A stretch of 64,000 bases of DNA. It comes from Auanema rhodensis. Lineage: Eukaryota; Nematoda; Chromadorea; Rhabditida; Rhabditidae. Position 1 is the stretch's first letter, and each line of letters opens with the position of its first letter. The notes beneath the pieces were generated by a model. That model was not told the origin of the DNA, ran no database searches, and saw only the letters and a list, made by a program, of their open reading frames with translations. Below are positions 46,995-61,139 of the stretch, piece after piece. The DNA lies in the NCBI GenBank assembly GCA_964057225.1, contig OZ059894.1, forward strand, positions 7,202,131 through 7,266,130, read 5' to 3'. Both the position numbers and the translations under genes were made by a program.

Positions 46995-47693
46995 TTAAAC
47001 TTTCGTCGGGGCTCTGGACAAAGAATGGAACTAAAATAAAATAAAAATATTATTAAAGACTATTAAGCACATACGTGTAAATCCGATTTTCTTGCTCTTA
47101 TTGTTGATTGTTCAAGTACTTGATGAAGTTCGTTAGTCAGAGTATTATTAGTTAGAATGTGCCTCGCTCTTGGTTCGGGAACAGTTTTGACCTCTAGATT
47201 CTGCAACCAAAGTGAATTTTGAATATTTTACATTTTAAAAAAAATTTAACAAACCTTTTCTTCAATGGAAGGACCTCTCAGCATTTCCCGAGAATCCAAT
47301 AATTCTCGAAGAGCTCTCTGAATTTGCTCATCTTCTTCTTGTCTGAAATGAAGACATATCATCTTAAGTGTTACTGATCTAATACAAATCATGATCAAAG
47401 ATAGAAAACTTACACAACCGTTGTTTCAGTGTTTTCTATAACTGGAAACTCATCTAGCTGTCTAGCACAAGAAGCCTAAAATGATAATATCATTTTTTTA
47501 TAACTGTAGCATTAAATTAAGAATGTAGGTTCAATGTGCTCACCTGACAAATTTCACCGTCGTCACCATCTGCTAGAATCACAACAGCATATGCAAATCG
47601 TGGCCTTTCAAGTATGAGATCAGCAGATTCTTCGGTTAAATCTTCTACGAATGATTCTAGCACGACTTTAAGAGCATTATTATCAAATCCCAT
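46995..47693 (-). CDS. unidentified 153-aa protein
   Basis: Five minus-strand exons join in phase: 47693-47544, 47475-47414, 47342-47255, 47200-47075 and 47030-46995. The product is acidic at the N-terminus (SFVEDLTEESADLILERP, ILADGDDGEICQ), then has a charged, probably helical middle (EEDEQIQRALRELLDSREML) and a basic C-terminus (EQSTIRARKSDLH). There is no signal peptide or membrane segment. The start ATG lies four bases after a TTTCAG acceptor, so it may be trans-spliced; upstream exon candidates at 47.8-52.4 kb do not match its phase. I do not recognise the family. It precedes KRR1 by about 1 kb on the same strand. Confidence 0.65.
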
Positions 47694-47862
47694 ATCACTG
47701 AAACATTAAGATTTTTAACCAAATTCTTAAAGTAATATCACCCAAATGGTCAATGTATGCATGCAATGCATAGGTTTGAACTATAAAATAAGTAGAAAAA
47801 AAATAAAAAAATTGGAATTGTCTATTGATATAATGATCTAAGAACATAAAAACACAATTCAC

Positions 47863-47930
47863 ATGTTCAGAACGGCATTCGTCATGCCAAGTAAAGAAGC
47901 ATGGCCACATGAAACCGGTGCGGGACATGA
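47863..47930 (-). other. exon candidate C (minus strand)
   Basis: Between a TTTATAG acceptor and a GTGAAT donor the frame reads MSRTGFMWPCFFTWHDECR. Its phase continues from the candidate at 51174-51117. A further in-phase segment at 47780-47742 (FKPMHCMHTLTIW) may follow. Confidence 0.3.
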
Positions 47931-49941
47931 CTATAAACGAAAAAAAGTCATCAATTAGGAGAATCTACCAGCACAAGCAGCATTTATATTCACTATATAT
48001 AGGATAAAGTATATATTATAACAAATTTAAAACACTAGAAAACTTCTTTCAATATCGTATTAGATTGATTTATGCATGCTTTTAATATGACAAACAACGA
48101 AAAGTAGTGAGTAATGCGTACCCATCTCCGTGTTACAGATGACTAACTATAGGGAAAATATGAAAACTCGAAGAAAGAAATTTTATTTTAGAAATAGAGA
48201 ATCCTCTCACAGTGTGATATTGCAAAAAATGAGCTTTTCCAAGGTGAGGTTCCAAAAATTGAAATTCATAAAAACGATTAAGCTATCAAAGAAGGCCCAC
48301 TTACTGATTAGCTCAAGGCAAACAGAAGAATAAAGAACGGAATTCATTTAGCAAGAATAATATCAAAGAGAAATAAGAATATACATATGTATATAATAAT
48401 GGAGATAAAGAATGGCATTGGGCGGATTTCCCGAATCTGGCCGGCTTGTCAAACTAGATAGTTGGGGATATTCAGCTAAGTTTCTGTGTATGTGTATATG
48501 ATTGTATATGGTTGGATACATGTATGGATGGTATGGTATGTTAAAGGAGCGTTATCGGAAGATAAGAGAAACAGAGAGACAGAGATACAGAGAGAAAGAG
48601 AGATATACAGAGAAAGAGAGAGAGAGAAAGAGAAAAGTTTGATATACACAAAAATGTAGCCAAAGTAAGAAGAGGAGTTTATAAACATATTAAAAGATAA
48701 AAAAGGCATTTTTAAATAAAATTGAAAATTGTTAAAAGCAGATTGGTATTTTAGTTAAAAGAACATAAGAAGTTCATATACGTGAGAGATAAGCATACAC
48801 TTGCTTAAACAAATTTTTCAATTTCAATAAAACTATGATAGAATATGAATAGGAAATGAAACTAGAGAGGAAACAACTAGAAGCTGGTCAAAAGTCTTTG
48901 AAATAGAATACGATCCAGAATGAATAGAAGTCAGACAATAGACGGTAACAGTGTTGCTTCTTCATTCAATCTATGCTTTTCTATTTGTGAAAAACGAAAC
49001 TATCTAACAGACTGTCAATGCTGACAGGTGCTTTTGGTTATAAAATAATATATTTCAAAGCGATAAAATATAATTTCATCGTCATCATTTAGTGACAACA
49101 TGAAAGAGTTCGGAAACTATGTCGTGCAACAAGGTTCAATGATTATTTGATAAGAATATTGTTTTTTTGTTCAAATTATAAATGATCAACAACCGTTTAT
49201 GCTTACATGTTACAGCATAATGACACAACAAAATATAACCGCCATTTCCGTGGTTCACGTGGAATTTCACGTGAGATAAGATGTACTAAGCAAAAAATCA
49301 ATACATATATAAACAAAAGTTGTTGAAATTGACCATTTTGTCTGTGAAATTGAAATAAACGAATCGTAGATCATTCAGTATGATGGTTGACATTTTCTCC
49401 GAAAGCTATCACATTAAACTATTGTTATGCAAATGGCCGTGAAGAAACCTTAAGACCTAGGTAGAAAAAAGTTTTTTTTATAACAAAATAAACTTTTTTT
49501 GATTCACATATTTAGGTCAAAAAGAAGTAACAAAACGAATTATTTGTATACATATAAAATTAAAGATTTCTGGTGCAGCACATCATAACGATGACGTTTG
49601 TATGTGTACGAGATTAACCTCCTCCCTCTACGCGAAAGTTGCTTTTCTTTATAGATCATTAAGGTTTAACCTCTTAAACCCATTCATTTGGCCAAACATA
49701 AAAAATAAGCGAAAAAGCAATGACTATAGTTTTAACGTTTCATAGAAAAACAACACATAAATGAATAGAAAACGTGCAAAACTTTGAAATGATGATAGGA
49801 AAATACAGAATAAACACTTGATTTTATTATAATTCAAAATCAAACTTATATATACATATATATGAATAACCTCATTTAGGTATAGTTGAAATCATGACTA
49901 AGTAATTCAGGAAAGAAGATTCTAATCCGATCAATATATAA

Positions 49942-50060
49942 TATTGGACAAGGAGTGTGTGAATGGGGTGATAAATGGCGATCGGAATCTCCGTTTTCGT
50001 CCTCATTATACGTTCTAACCATCATTATACTACCATTTTTCCGGGAAGAATAACTCAGAA
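49942..50060 (-). other. exon candidate with protein-like content (minus strand)
   Basis: The frame contains MVRTYNEDENGDSDRHLSPH, a polar sequence unlike the translated AT-rich flanks. Acceptor and donor choices do not give a phase match with the neighbouring candidates, so it may belong to an alternative exon or another gene. Confidence 0.3.
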
Positions 50061-51116
50061 CCATATGCGAGTATTATAACCTCTTCTTCTCACTTTTACC
50101 AGTAAAATCTGGCTGAGAATTAAAGAACAGGATTGTCTGTGGATTGTTGTTATATCTATCTACATGAACATCAATTGAATTTTTGCAAAAAAAAACGTGT
50201 GAAAATAAAGTTTTGATTGAATTGAAATCTAAAGAGGAAAAGAGAGAGAAAGAGAGATAGAGGTGTGTGTAGTTAAGTCATGCTCGAAATTTTAACAACT
50301 CCATATCATTATAGTTTTGTTTTCATATTATATAGTGAAGTTTATATAATATAGTTCAACATCTTAGAAAATTAGAAGAGATTTTTTCATGAATCGTTGC
50401 TTTTAAACTTTTTAAATTTCTTCACAAATACTTTTTCGTTGAATAAAAACAAGGAAGGATTAACTTGTTAATTATTTTCATCGAACATGGAATATGAAGA
50501 ACATGGCAATGCTATAATATACCATGACTAAAGACATTAAAATCGTCTTCATTATTGAAATTCTACCACTTTTTCTAAACTATAAACCCCCTTCCTCGCC
50601 TTTCATGTTGTAATCAGTCACTAATGGTTTTGTAAATTCTATTAGCTCTACTTGACATACGATGTTTGAGTAGAAGAAAATGGTTAAAAACCGAAGAAAA
50701 GTATTTAGAAGTAAACTTTAAGTATTATAGGAGTTAAAGCTTTGTCTTAAGGATTAAGAATTCAACGTCGACGAAACTAATTATGTTGATGTTCGTCGAC
50801 CAAGGGCAAATATTTGATAGCCGTTGAGAAGTTGTTCATAAGATTTTTTTTTACAAAAAGACTTTATCAAATAATTTCATTAAACAAGAAAAAATCTATT
50901 TATAAAGGTGGATGGAAAACAACGTGCTTGACCCAAGATTTTGATCTCAAAAAGTGTTAAAAATGGTTATTTCAGATTCAGATGAACTTTGTCTAACGCT
51001 ATTTCAAAAGAAGAAAAAAATTTGAAAATGTCACTGCATTTAAAATAAAGAACACTTGAATATGGTAAAACATTAAACCATTTTTAGTGAAATGAATAAA
51101 AGAAAAAACGTCTTAC

Positions 51117-51174
51117 CCATGTGGTCGAGGTTCCTCAAAGTTCGGGAAACACATCTTCTATTTCGTTTGACGAT
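51117..51174 (-). other. exon candidate B (minus strand)
   Basis: A 58-nt segment between a T-rich TTAAG acceptor and a GGTAAGAC donor encodes a very basic stretch, IVKRNRRCVSRTLRNLDHM. It enters in phase 0, matching the exit phase of the candidate at 52366-52222, and exits in phase 1, matching 47930. Confidence 0.35.
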
Positions 51175-52221
51175 CTTAAAAAAAAATACATAAAAAAAGA
51201 AAAAGAGGTAACTAAAACAAAAGTTCATGAAATACAGATAAAGAAATTACAATAAAACGTGAAAGGTGGGACGTTGAGACGAGAATTTGTTAGTTGTTGC
51301 AGAGTGAAGTAGCCGGTTGCCAATAAAGGAAAAATCAGAAACAAGTTGCATGAACTGGTTAAAAACAATCATTATAATCGTAAAACAAATGAATGATGTG
51401 AGTGAAATATGAGATGTTAAGTGAGAGGATATAACGCTGAACCTTGAAGTTCAGTTTAACAGCTGATGAGATTATCTGATTTTTTAAAATTTAAACGTTT
51501 TATAGTATACATACATGTATCTGGATATTATCTCAAACTTTCGTGATTTTGCAGAGAACAAAAGGAAAAAAGAGAAGAAAACGAAAAATCTGGAACAAAA
51601 GAAACCATTTAATTAATTTTAAAAAGTACATGATCTACGAGGATTATTGATCAGAAACGTTTTAAAACGTCTTTGAAAGAAAAGATTAATTGGAAAAGAA
51701 ACTAGTAGATAACTCTTGATAATCCTTCTGGTTTCTGATGATAAAGCTAGCCAGATGTGCTAGTCACTAACCAGTTGGCTTAACTAGGGAAATGAAATTA
51801 CCTTAAAGGTCACAATCCATTAATTTGTTTTAAAGAATTTTAACTTCATGAATACAAGATACATGCATATGTATGTATGTGTGTCTGTTTTCGCAACTTC
51901 TTTGAAGGAAATAAGAGTAGAGTGTTGTGAAAACTAACGTGTGGTAGCAATATGATAGGAGTCGAGAAGTTAACTTGATAAAACAGCAAGAATATGAATT
52001 CATGATCGTAGGAGTTCAAGTAAATATTTGATGGAAAGACCATCAAATCAGCTAATTTGTCATTGAGAAGCTGATAGATAATCATATTGCAAGCATGAGT
52101 ATTGATGATAATCAGGTTCATGACAGTAACGAGGAGGTCAAATGAACGACTGAGCGAACAAACAAATAAAAAGTCATCTGCAGACGTTGTTAGAGTCATC
52201 TCCGTCGTCGTCATACTTTAC

Positions 52222-52366
52222 TGTCACTGCCGCTACTGATGATGACGACCACGACGTCGAAGATGATGCTTGGCTGTTACTCCTGCTACTGCTGTATGGA
52301 CCGCCTTCAAACAAACCCAAAAACCTCGCTTGACAAACGGCGAAAGTCCATATTGATGAAGAGTTT
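52222..52366 (-). other. Ser-rich exon candidate A (minus strand)
   Basis: The 145-nt segment follows a TCCTAG acceptor and ends at GTAAAG. It encodes IWTFAVCQARFLGLFEGGP followed by a Ser-rich linker (SNSQASSSTSWSSSS). With candidates B and C it forms a phase-consistent chain, suggesting a real minus-strand gene with long introns. The family is not recognised and no upstream exon was found. Confidence 0.4.
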
Positions 52367-55300
52367 CTAGGATTTTGCTAGTATAGAACGTTCAGTGAAG
52401 CGGAAATGATCTCATTCTTTCCATTATTCTCTCAATCTCTAAGCGCAGTTCGATCTCTATCAGTACAATCCCTCGAATTCGCTATATCTTTCTCATTAAT
52501 TCCCTATTCCATACATTAAAAGCAACTTCGTTCATTTTAGAAATTCGCTACTTTAATATCTATACCTTCTGATAGATTAGTTAGAGTCAAAATTATAATT
52601 TGATCTATAAGAGCTCTCAAGCAATCTCTAGTTGTTACTTCTCTCGTATCCTTATTTTTCCATTACTCCCTATTCCATCACCCTTTTATCTATTTCAACT
52701 TTTATCTTTTTTTAACTTACAACTCATTTAAAAACTATGTGTTTATCTACTTATGTTTTTCTCAAACTTATGTTAAAAATATATAATCAGTAAATAACTA
52801 GTTGGCAGTATGACCCTGATCTATTGACTATTGAGTTACGAAGAGAAATGTGACACAAAATTTGGTCTAAGACTATTAAAGGACACATACATCTTGGATT
52901 TCCCTTCTTTTTCTCATCAACATTCCAACATATTTTTTTATTTTTTCTCATTTTTCTTTCTTTTTATGTTCTTCTTACTTCACTCATTCATTCATTCATT
53001 CCTTTTTCTCTGTATTGTGAATCCTTCTATGAATTCTCAAGAGATATAACTAAAGTTGAATATATGCATGTAAGTGATTTTTCGAACTGAGTTCAGCTAT
53101 ATATATTAAGCTAAAAGTACAACTGGAAAAAGAAGAAACACTTTTACACTTTTCTTCGTCAAGTTCAACCACGAACGGTTGTGAGTCAAGTTCAAAATTA
53201 AGAGAATGAAATATGCTGAAAGAAAAAATATTTCTTTAGATATATTGAATAATTAACAAATGAATAAGACGGTGTATTCAGAAAATGTTGTAAAAAGATT
53301 TTACAATGGGGAAGTAAGCTCAAAGAGTAAAGTGCATACTCAAAATGAATTTGGTTAGAGAGTAGGAGAAAGTGAAGAAAAAGGCAGCGTAAACTTCTAT
53401 TAGAGTCAGATGCGTGTATGAAGATGATAAATTTATTCGATTTTTTCGAATTTCATCAATTTTTTCATCGAGATGTGTGTATGTAAAAGTATAGAAAAAT
53501 ATTTAAACGCATCCACAGATGAATATTATAGATAAAATTTGAAGCGAACTGTCTGAACTCAACTTGGGAAAATATAATTATATAGACCAAATAGATCGAG
53601 CGAACTTGCTATAACGAACAATTGTGCGTTCATTCTAACTCCTTTGGAACTATGTGAAGAAAAAAGGAAAACCTAGAACTTAACTTTTTTTTCTGAACTT
53701 TCCTACCTTTTCATCTTCGTCTTGTCAGTTGTCAAAGTAGACTCGAACGCACATGTGGGAATTACGACATGCATCCCTATTAGTGCTGTGATAAATCTCG
53801 CTCAATGACGAACTTAGGCATCAAGCTTCCGAAACAATTTGTGATTCGGAAACCAGCTAAAGTTTGAACCTGCTGACGAGTATGTCGGAAATTGATGCTT
53901 TTTTGCCCTAGAGGACCCTTGGAGCAACTCATGAGACACTCTGTTCAATATGAAAACCTTCTACAAATTCTGAACCGTCTAGGGACCATACTCAAAACAT
54001 TGCAAAGTAGAAAACTGAGAAGTGAGAGCAATCAAGGAAATGACAGGCAACAACATACTACCTAGCTTCGATTGACGAGCAGAGAGATCAATTTCACCTG
54101 ACAAGAATCATGACAAACTAATATATGTTCAATATTTGAAAATTAAAAAAAATTCAAATAAAATTCAAATCAGCATAATATCAGATTGAAAATTCATAAA
54201 ATTAAGACAGAAAATTTTTCAAGAGGAAACTTGAAAAAAAGCTATTACGTGTCTGTTTTAACGAGAGAAAAAAAACGAGCTGACAGTTGAAGCGATCAAG
54301 GTTTTTCAAAAATGAAAGAAAACAAACAAGCTAAATCAAACGACAGATTGACTTTTCATGATGGGTAAGGTAACTGGCAAACATGAGACTTTTTTGAATA
54401 AAAAAAAGTAAATTGTAAGCCTTTTATGTGTATTTATTGAATTACAAAGTTATAAAAAAGACTATAGACTTGAGAAAATAACTTCTAAATCAACACCTTG
54501 GTGCAGAATAAAACAAATGTAAACAATGAAGAATATAAAAGATAAAAAGTAACGAACAAAACATGTTTGATTGAATTTCAGCTGAGTACGAGAAGAAGAA
54601 GAAGAAGAAGAAGAAGACGACGACGACAAAAGCAATTGGAACATTCGTTGTCTTCAGCTACATGTCCTCGGGGGAATAATTAAAGGTAGCTAGCCAGGAA
54701 CTTTAAGCTTTTTGAGGCCGATTACAAAGTGCAAACCTTTTAATACATGAAAGTTTAAGGCAAGGTTTTTTGAGAGCAAATCCTGAAATTAATGCTAATC
54801 TAAGTGCAGTCTGGGAGCAATTGGAATAGTATGAAAAAAACTTAACAACATTTCTATAACAAACTAAATATTAAACTAATTACATTAGAAATTTTTTTCA
54901 TGAATAGTAGTATATGAAAAATAATTTACGTGAAAAAAGACGTGAACATTCCATTTTTTAAAACGAATGAGACAGTAAACGGTTGATAAAATTCAGTAAG
55001 AAGGATAAACTTGTTTGAGCGGAATTATTTGAACTTTATAGTTTCAATAGAAAGAAAACGACAAATTTTTAGCAGCAAATACCTTATTTCGACTCGAAAC
55101 AACGTAAAAGTACTTTAAAAGAAAATGAGTCAAATGAAGCATATTAGAAAAGTAAAGGATAAAGAGAGGGGTAACCTGTTGTGCAGAGGTCGGCAGAACG
55201 TTATAATAGGAAAGTTAGTCGTTACAGGTCGATGACATCATAAACTAAAGCCAGAAGGGAACACCAGATGTTCATATGAGATCCAAGAGCAAAAACATTA

Positions 55301-57738
55301 CAGATATTACTAAATTAAATTCAATATACTTATTGAAAACAAATTACTCAAATCTGATAAGTTTTTAGTTAAGTTGCTGGAAAAACAAACCCAGAATCAG
55401 GTGAAGTACATGACAATGTGATGAATGATTGATAGGATTGTCGAAACAATAGTACTTAAAGCTAAGGTGTGTCGGCGCTTGTGTCTGTGTCTGTGTGAGT
55501 GAGTTTGTGTGTGTGTGTGTGTGTGGGGTATGTGTGTGTGCAAAGTTGTCAGGAGGAAGTATTCTGCAATTCTTCAAGCGGTTTGAGTAATTTTAAAAGT
55601 TTGTTTGAAAAGCAAACGAATTACCAAAGCGGACAAGCGAACGCTTTAGTTGATCATGTCATTGAGTATAGGTGTGGCAACCTTCAACAGCCATGAGTTC
55701 TCTCTGAAGCACACAGACGTTTTTTCGCTATTTCAATTAGACTTAACACGGGATGTTTACAGAGTATGAGTAATCAAATGGCAAAACAATCAGTCTACGA
55801 TTGCGTAAGTCGTCGACATGAACTGTGAACTGCATTATGTTATACAGCCGACGTGCCTTTCAAACTACAGCGAACATTTTGTGTACAAAGGATTTCACAT
55901 GCAGTTGCAAAGAATTATATTTGAGAAACAAAAAAAAAGACAGAAAAAACGAAAAAAAAGGGAAAAAGTAAATGAAAACTAGTTGAGTAGAAGCAGAAAT
56001 TGAAGAAATGTGTAGCAGCAGGATAGAAGATTATCCTGAAAGACAGTGAAAATTAGAAGTTACATTGGTATGCTTAAAATGAAATTGAAAAGTAAGACTA
56101 CAAAAATCATTAAATGTAGAAATATTTTTACAAAATGTTAATTGTATATTATGTATTATATAATATATATTTATTTTATTAACTATTAGTTTATCATTTT
56201 CTTTAAATTTTCTGTTCTAACTTTTATTAAATCATTCCTTGTCATTTAAATTGAATCCAAGTGCTAGAAAACAAAAACATTAAATAAGGAATATCTATTT
56301 GTATTATGATCGTCATGAAATGTCCAGCATTACAACAATTGATCAAGCTTTTATTTATATGTTTATTTTTGGATTTATAAGTGTATGTGATACAGCTAAG
56401 TATGAACGAGCTAAACAAAAACCTCAAAGATAGATGCGCATGGTGATGACAAAAGCGGATAATGCCCATTACTTGTGTACATAACATATATGATCGTCTT
56501 CTTCTATCTTTATATCTCTGTTGTATTTTTCTTCTCTCTCTCCCTTTTCACCTTTCACGACCTTTTCTTCCGCAATCATTATCTTGCTCTCCAGCAAAAC
56601 CTCAAGTCATCAGAATGAATCATGTCGTTGTGAGAGACTTATCATGGTCCGCCCACAACTTTGTCTTTATTGCCTGTCATTGTATTATATGTCCAATTTT
56701 TAGTTGAAGAGCCGATATGAGATCAAATTCGTCTTAAGTGTGAACAATTTCTAAAAAAGGTTAGTCAATCTGATTTTTGAGTGAAAATTCATGGAAAATT
56801 TCTCAAACAACAACCATAATGCTATACCTAGCCAAGTGGGTGTTAACAATCCTCTAGGTTATTATAGAGAAACATCTGTCCAATTCCATCAAGATTTTTC
56901 TTTTTCAGATCATCCATTGTGTTTTCCATTAAATTGCTAATTTTTTAGATGAGATAAGAGGAAATAAATGAATAATATTATTACATCGTGCTAGCAAATT
57001 CATAATCGTTTTTATCCTTTCAGTACAAAATTCTTCAGAAAATTTTCAGACAATCTCAGCAATGAAAGCGACTTTTGCTTTATTTCATAATCAGCATCTA
57101 TTACGCTTCTTTTAAGCTTTTATCTTTTTTTAGATTTTCGAATGTTTCTATTTGCATTCACTTCACTTCTCATATCATAATACGTACATTTATCAAAACG
57201 GAAATGCCATATGAATCTGAATATCAGAAATACTATAATAATGTATTACCAATAATAGTATTGCATCATTAAAACAATAATATTACCTCATCTTGTTTGC
57301 TTCGTTTAGTAACTCGATAAGGTGTAACGTTTTGAAATTGTCTAAACACTTCTTTAAGCCACCTAAGGCTTTTAAACAGCAGGACTTAATCAACGATAAG
57401 CACTCGATCCTACACGATCGATTAATTACTGATAAGCAATATATAAATCAATTTAGGAATTTGTTTTAGTTCACGCCTTATGGGAAACATTACTGAACAT
57501 GTGTATGTATTTTAGAATTATTCATCTTTAATCTTCCTTCCTGAAAAAATCAGCATCTGTTCGAACATGGATCTTTTTTTATGATCATCTCTAGCATTTC
57601 CTTTTTCATTCTTCTACCTATTTCCCATTTCAATATTTTTCACTCTTTCAGATTTTCTACAAGCTCTTCAGCTTCAATCTTATTCATATCGTTTTTATAC
57701 GTAATATTTAGATATAGAAGCATTTTTACATCTTTTTC
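52367..57738. other. mostly non-coding AT-rich stretch
   Basis: It contains a short (GAA)n/(GAC)n tract near 54590-54630 and a (GT)n tract near 55480-55540. The segments at about 53.7-53.95 kb and 56.55-56.69 kb are GC-richer and carry short ORFs, but I could not turn them into supported exons. Confidence 0.5.
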
Positions 57739-57969
57739 ATGCATCATCTTCTTCTTTTCATTCAATACCCCATCTTGATCAACGATTTTCGCACAATACT
57801 TCTCACATTCTCTTTAGCAAACATTTTTCAATTCATGTTTGGCCCTATACGTCTATGTATGTATGTGATCATAGCATATCATGAAAATACGATAGAGGCT
57901 GTCCCATACCTTTCTCTCCCTTACTTCTTCTTTTCAGTTTCCTGTGTCCAGATTCAGTGTTCAATTTGA
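57739..57969 (+). other. possible serpentine-receptor fragment
   Basis: A 76-codon frame with two hydrophobic helices (INDFRTILLTFSLANIFQFM, CMYVIIAYHENT) resembles TM segments of nematode chemoreceptors. There is no matching upstream or downstream exon, so it is at best a relic. Confidence 0.22.
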
Positions 57970-59160
57970 ACCCCTGCCAATTCACAAATCATCCGAAGGT
58001 TCCTGACCATTTAACTAGATTAATGATTTTTTTTCTGGATTTCATTTTTTTCCAAGTTTCAATTCACATTCACATTTGTTCTACCTTTCTTCTCAATGAC
58101 GTCGATGAGTAATGGTACAATCGAAACATTCTTTCGTCGTCGTTTTAAAAATTATTGTTTCTCACAAAGATCATCTAAATATGTAAAATATTTTTGAAAG
58201 ATAGCAGATTTTCTTTTTCTCAGCATATTAGTCGGTATGTATAGCTAGATGAACGTGTGAATACTGATTACAATTCTACAACTCTGTCTTTCGTTATACT
58301 ACAGCAACCATCATTCAATAGTCTTCAGATACATACGCTTCCATCTTCATCAAAATATTAAATTTTCACACTTTAGTAAGTATGTTATACTTTATATAGC
58401 ACCTCTGATACTAGCTGGATAATCTCATCCAAGCCAGATGCAGATAAAGCAAGCATCCAGCTTGCGTGGGATTGCCCAGATGTATTCAATATGTATTTTT
58501 ATTTTTATTTTTATTAATTAGATCTGAAATCTATTTATATTCAGTTGTATAATTTTATAAAACTTTCTTATTACATATAACAAAGACAAATGGCATTTCG
58601 AATGATTATGTTACCTCTACTGTAAGCATTATGATCAATCACTCAAACAAGCGTAAATGGTGATGAGTGATGTTGATGACGAAGCAACATAAAAGTAACG
58701 CGATGAATCATTAGGTTATTAAGGTTTATTAATCATTTTATTAAATAAATTTTTCAATAAAAATTTTATACTCAATTGTACTTAAAATAAAAAAAAATAA
58801 AACAGCTGTACGAGTTGATGCATTGGATAGTCGAAGATACGTCTTAGATTTCAAATCTGTAATTCAAAAGCCACTTTTTATATTCTAAATTTTTGAAAAT
58901 TAAACTAAAAGCTTTAGAATATTATAAAAAACAAGTTTTTATAAATAGATTTGTATAGTTACAATAATTTTTAAGGTAATTAATAATTTCTTGAAGCTTA
59001 GTTACATTGCGAACAATTGTTAGAATCAATTGGTATCTATGTATCCGAACTAGCCTTATCTTTTTCAGAAAAAAATTGTTAGAGGCTTAAGAATCGATTC
59101 ATTTTTTGAGTAAAAATTCACAAAATAAAAAAAGGAAATTCACAAGAATTTACAAATGTT

Positions 59161-60112
59161 GATTGTGTTCAAGGATTGGCTGTCTCTTTATTATTAGCTA
59201 TAATTGCTCATGAAACTTACGAGAAGATTTACTTGAAACTTGATAAAGTTCAAATTCTGAGCTTGATAGTATAGTTGATAGTTTTTGCTTTAAGTAGGTT
59301 TATCATTATTGCCAATGACAAAACCATAGAAATCTTATATGGAACATCAATCGATTTTCGAAATATTGAATCAAACGCAACTTTTGGTGAAGTATGTATC
59401 AAAAGAAGTTTTCAATTTATTTTCCATATTTCCAGAACAAATTGCTCGTTTGAATGCTCAACTGAGTTTCAAAAATAGAAGATTGTTAACATATTCAGAA
59501 TGTAAATACAAGGATAAACCTCCATTTTCAGAGTGTGAACTCGAGTTTATATGAATTCAATAAACCAAAATATTCACGATGTTGGTTGCAGGGTACTAAA
59601 TCAAATGGAAGTACTCTTATGATGATTGGTAATAGTTTTGCTGTAAATAATATTCGCGTAATTTCTTCTAGTTGTAAAGATTATGACTGGTAATGAGAAA
59701 GAACAAATACCTCTTGTCGAAACAATTATTTCATATTTCGCTAGAAATGTTAAAAAGAAGATGTATGTATAGTCTTCATGATTTTCCTCAGAGCCTTACG
59801 CATCAAGTATCATCAGTGAATAATCGGATTCTGCAAAACATTCGGATAATGAATTTAGAACTAAAGGCCAGCTATCAATTGACTGATTCAGAACTCATTA
59901 ATATATTTTATAGTTTGATCCTGAACTTTATCGGAACAAGAAGGCTATATACTTCGCCTAATTAGGAAAAAAATTGTCAGAATTGTGAATTATTAGATAT
60001 TAAGTCGTATTTTAGTGATGAAAACAACACTTTTCATTTTCATAATGAAGAAAATTGCGTTTGTTACTTTACTGATAGCAAGCATATATCATCTCCTGCA
60101 TATGGTCTTTAG
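59161..60112 (+). pseudogene. OAC-type acyltransferase / SGNH-domain remnant
   Basis: Pieces occur in the order of nematode OAC proteins. 59.16-59.24 kb reads GLAVSLLLAIIAHETYEKIY (last TM of acyltransferase-3). 59.46-59.54 kb reads YSECKYKDKPPFSECEL (linker to the SGNH domain). 59.59-59.69 kb reads STLMMIGNSFAVNN (SGNH block I with GNS). 59.69-59.78 kb reads PLVETIISYFARNVKKK, and 60.03-60.11 kb reads ENCVCYFTDSKHISSPAYGL (C-terminal block with the catalytic His). I could not connect the pieces with phase-compatible splice sites, and stops intervene near 59.55 and 59.69 kb. The N-terminal membrane domain is not found upstream. Most likely a decayed copy of an O-acyltransferase gene. Confidence 0.6.
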
Positions 60113-61139
60113 AAAGTTAAGTATGAAAATGCATGTAAATAATTTTATTGTCTTGTAATATTTATTATATATAATATTTATTCCGAAAATGGTATATAAT
60201 TCGATTTCTTTCAAAATAGCTTTAATTATTCCGTCAATAAACCAAGTAGACCAAAATAGATGAATGAAAAGTTGAAGAATTTGTTTAATGTTATTGATAT
60301 CTTGATCCAGCTTAATATTTTGTTATAGTTTTATTATATTTACAACTATATCTTCGAAATTACATTAACATTAATTGGAATGCATTTTCAATGTTTTGTT
60401 GGTGGATTAAGATTCATTTTCTGTTATTTTTTTGAATTGATTATGGAAGTAATTTTATTTTCATTTTTATTTCATTTTAGTGCATTTTTCTAAATGTTGC
60501 ATATAATATTAATATAGTACTGTATATTAGTAAAAAATATTTTAATAAAAGGACAATTTAATATAATTTAACTTTTAACTGAATTTATAATTTTAATAAT
60601 CATTTTTTAATTTTTACAAATTTTGATTGTGTTGTTTGTGACGTCAAACGTTATTCTGGCGCATGGTTGAACGTGGAAATAGTGAAGTTATTTGAAAATG
60701 TTAAGAGCTAGTTATCGGTTGCATTCGATTACAACAAAGGGAGACGTGTTTTTTTAAGATTTTCTTCTAGAAAGTTTCTTTAAATATCTTGTAATTAACT
60801 TTGATATTATATAAATGTGAATAAAGTTAGTAGAAAATACGTAAATGTTCAAGATACAAAAAAATGCTTGTCATTCGTGTGAAAAAATAAGTTTTGTTTT
60901 TAAAAGGATGTATGCATCAAACATTTGCCTGTATATAATTTTAGTTTATTATGTCATAGAAATTTGATCGTATATTGTCTGAAAAATAGATTTTCGCAGA
61001 GTGATATAATTCTCTTGGAGAAAATATATAATAAATTCTCATTTTATTTAAGAGTATTGGACTGAATAGCATTCATTCACATTTCTTTGTATCATTGATA
61101 AACCTAGTAAGCATCAGATTTCTACGAACTATTTAGTAT

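Noticed and set aside
51846..52214. 122-codon minus-strand ORF
   Set aside because: It overlaps the splice donor of a better exon candidate, and its lower half translates AT-rich sequence without family features.
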